DNA of 64,000 nt, taken from the NCBI GenBank assembly GCA_026387665.1, contig JAPLLG010000003.1, positions 248,001 through 312,000 on the forward strand, given 5' to 3'. The position numbers were made by a program, and so were the translations under genes. Under the pieces are notes generated by a model, which saw nothing but the letters and a program-made list of their open reading frames with translations, ran no database searches and was not told the DNA's origin. Source of the stretch: Nitrospirota bacterium. Lineage in GTDB: Bacteria > Nitrospirota > Nitrospiria > Nitrospirales > Nitrospiraceae. How positions within the stretch are numbered: position 1 is the first letter of the stretch; each line of letters starts with the position of its first letter. Positions 62,075 through 64,000 of the stretch are shown here, in pieces.

Positions 62075-64000
62075 CTAACCCGCATCGTGGCTCGTGACTC
62101 TGGCCATAACTTCATCCCCCTCCGACTGTGCCACCGGCCAGGTAACCAGGCCTGACACACCGTCCGGCGAGCCAAGGATCTGCGTCTGCTGGGCATAGAT
62201 CTGCGGCAGCTGGTTCGTCCCGAACTTGGAGATGTAGAGGAAAACGTGCTCGCGGGAATTCACCCGCACGGCCCAGGGCTGGAAGTCGTTCTTGTAGAAT
62301 TCTTCGCAGAGCTGCATCGCATCCATACAGGAGAGCGTGCTCGGATCGTTCAACGTGTAGTAATAGTCCAGGGGCAGATCGTAGTCCTCTTGCTTGTGGA
62401 TCGTAATGCCGAACTTCTCCGGGTTCCGCACCATCGGCGTATGGCGATAGGCCACAAAGTAGAAGAGCTCCACCGAATGGATCACCGGCTGGTTGTCGAT
62501 GACGAACTGGCGGGTCTCCAGCGCCTCGTCCCTCGTCTCGCCTGGGAAGCCATAGAAAGCCATCACATGGTTCCAGATCCCCGCCTTGGCCGCCTGATGG
62601 AGGTTGTTCTGGATCACGCTCTTCTTGGCATGCTTGTCCATGAGGTTCAGCACCCGCTCGTTCGCCGACTCCATCCCGTAATAGAGGGTGCAGCAGCCGG
62701 CCTTCGCCGCCAGGTCCCAGATCTCCTGGTCTTGCAGCGTTTCTTCGAACCGGATCAGCGTCGTCCACTTGATCCCGACGTTCTGCTCGACCAAGAGTTG
62801 CGACACCTTCTTGAACAGGGCCGGCGGGTACGACTCATCAGAAAAGAGGAAGTGCTTACAGTGGTACTTGTCCCGCAGCGTCTTGATCTGCTCGATCACT
62901 TGCTGAGCCGGCACACCGCGATATTGATCGAAGTAGCCCTGGCCATGGTCGCAGAACGTGCAGCGGCCCCAATAGCAGCCGCGCGTCGCGAGGTAGGGAA
63001 TGATCAGCTCCGGCACGAAGTATTTCTCCAGCGGCAGCCCCTCGAAGTCCGGCAGAGGCAGCGACGTCGTCTTCTCCGTATAGACTTCCAGATTCCGGTG
63101 GAGGCCTGACTCATCGCGATACATCAAGTTAGGCACGGAGGCGATAAGCCGCTCCCCGTTCAAGGCCTCAATCAACCAAAGCAGCGCATGTTCCCCTTCA
63201 TAGAGGATGGCCGAGTCGAAGAGCTCTGTGAAGAACCGTTCCTGGTTCGGCAGCTCTTCCTGCAATCTCGTGATGACATTGCCCCCCACCACCACATGGA
63301 TGTGGGGGAAGGTCTCCTTGATCATCTTGCAGAACGTCAGGCCAGCCAGCAGCTGCATCTGAGTCCCGATCGAGATCCCGACCACGTCCGGCTTCTCTTT
63401 CGCCACAGCCGGCATCACCAACTGGTTGCAGATATCCCGATAGACGTTCACCTGTTCATCGTCCAGACAGGCAAAGACCTCTTTCGAGACGCCGGGCCGA
63501 TAGCCCAGGTTGCTTTCCATCGGATAGAACACGATCGAGGCGGGATAATAGGCAGCGGAAATGTAATGCATCACCTCGCGGAAGCAGTTCAGCGCCCCTT
63601 CCAGCTTCTCAGCCTGATAGAACCGCTCGCCCCGCACGATCAGCTTGGCATCCTCGGCCCGCTCCGCCAGATCGAACACATCCACCGCATAGGCCTGCTC
63701 CACCACGGATTTCTGATGCGCCTGCTGCTCGGTCAGGGTCCCGGCCTTCTCTTTATCTTGAAGGGGCTTGAGCTGCATCCCTAGCCGGGCCTTCACCCAG
63801 ATCAGGAACTCCATCGTGAAGAAATGGTCGTACATCTCGATATTGATGTCGCGCTGCACAACCTTGTGGCCCGCTTCGCGGAGTACCGCCGTCAACGAAG
63901 GCAAGGCCAGATAGGGAGCCGTCGGCACCCACTCAGGTGGGAACAGCAGCATGACCTTCGACTGCTTCCGATCCTCTTGCTTGATCGGAGCCAAGCCTTG
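62075..64000 (-). CDS. B12-binding-domain radical SAM protein (possibly 5'-partial)
   Basis: At least 639 residues. The N-terminal region begins VMLLFPPEWVPTAPYLALPS, an acceptor-of-signal typical for the cobalamin-binding type. A helical insert (about 65-150) follows, then the B12-like Rossmann part with KPDVVGISIGTQMQLLAGL and VVVGGNVITRLQEE. The radical SAM core has C340-YWGR-C345-TF-C348, a CX4CX2C variant, and YGMESANERVLNLMDKH. The frame is open to the window edge. A TTG at 63994 or an ATG at 63952 are possible starts, but the true start may lie outside. The product is unknown. Confidence 0.85.
   Translation of the reverse strand, partial: QGLAPIKQEDRKQSKVMLLFPPEWVPTAPYLALPSLTAVLREAGHKVVQRDINIEMYDHFFTMEFLIWVKARLGMQLKPLQDKEKAGTLTEQQAHQKSVVEQAYAVDVFDLAERAEDAKLIVRGERFYQAEKLEGALNCFREVMHYISAAYYPASIVFYPMESNLGYRPGVSKEVFACLDDEQVNVYRDICNQLVMPAVAKEKPDVVGISIGTQMQLLAGLTFCKMIKETFPHIHVVVGGNVITRLQEELPNQERFFTELFDSAILYEGEHALLWLIEALNGERLIASVPNLMYRDESGLHRNLEVYTEKTTSLPLPDFEGLPLEKYFVPELIIPYLATRGCYWGRCTFCDHGQGYFDQYRGVPAQQVIEQIKTLRDKYHCKHFLFSDESYPPALFKKVSQLLVEQNVGIKWTTLIRFEETLQDQEIWDLAAKAGCCTLYYGMESANERVLNLMDKHAKKSVIQNNLHQAAKAGIWNHVMAFYGFPGETRDEALETRQFVIDNQPVIHSVELFYFVAYRHTPMVRNPEKFGITIHKQEDYDLPLDYYYTLNDPSTLSCMDAMQLCEEFYKNDFQPWAVRVNSREHVFLYISKFGTNQLPQIYAQQTQILGSPDGVSGLVTWPVAQSEGDEVMARVTSHDAG

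Noticed and set aside
1-64000. CRISPR arrays, transposase genes or prophage
   Set aside because: No regularly spaced direct repeats, no cas, transposase, integrase or phage structural genes could be recognised.

Overview
The window is chromosomal DNA of a GC-rich Gram-negative bacterium. The LpxD, BtuB/TonB-type and FadL-type outer-membrane genes, bacterial housekeeping operons, a cobA-hemD fusion, many tiny ATGA gene overlaps and a large family of palindromic intergenic elements fit Nitrospira or a close member of the Nitrospirota. The genus is inferred from gene style and order, not from a database search. I see no phage, insertion sequence with a transposase, or CRISPR array; the content is mostly core metabolism.

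Layout. (1) 52-1686: lpxD and a small membrane protein, then a 600-bp non-coding gap with a cluster of DnaA-box-like 9-mers. (2) 2285-13766, all minus strand: an 11-kb corrinoid block. A canonical promoter and cobalamin riboswitch drive btuF-btuC-btuD. After a terminator, a second cobalamin riboswitch precedes btuB and a tightly coupled set (corrinoid adenosyltransferase cobA/cobO, a Cys-rich CWC protein, PduO-type adenosyltransferase, cobU, cobT, cobS, cbiB, threonine-phosphate decarboxylase). Together they import corrinoids, adenosylate them and build the lower nucleotide loop. (3) 13815-20280: SemiSWEET, bL28, tRNA-Gly(CCC), tyrS, a ComEA-like protein, lpd, gcvH, ndk, mtnA. (4) 20322-36729, minus: comEC, glmM-folP, ftsH-hpt-tilS-ribF, then tetrapyrrole genes hemB, cobA-hemD, hemC, hemA and a CcsA/HemX-like membrane protein. 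(5) 36792-47960, mostly plus: rsmI, tRNA-Leu(CAA), a YggX-like zinc-ribbon protein, two bifunctional-nuclease paralogues, rplM-rpsI, argC-argJ, rpsB-tsf-pyrH-frr-alr. (6) 47983-64000: a more accessory-looking region with a FadL-type porin next to a hybrid histidine kinase, a thiamine-binding protein, a precorrin-2 dehydrogenase, HNH, Rieske and ferredoxin-like proteins, moaB, a CBS protein, an alcohol dehydrogenase, PhzF, and two radical SAM proteins flanking a small J-domain-like protein.

The most unusual feature is a family of about 120-bp palindromic elements (eight copies, 14401-62074). Most sit within 0-3 nt of a stop codon; one lies 15 nt away and one encodes the last codons of a gene. 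Short blocks are conserved between copies, while the stem arms differ from copy to copy yet stay complementary within each copy, and the central tetraloop hairpin shows a compensatory base-pair change. This indicates selection on a folded DNA or RNA structure. A second repeat type forms a peripheral arm of the btuB riboswitch and also supplies the last codons and stop of the precorrin-2 dehydrogenase gene.
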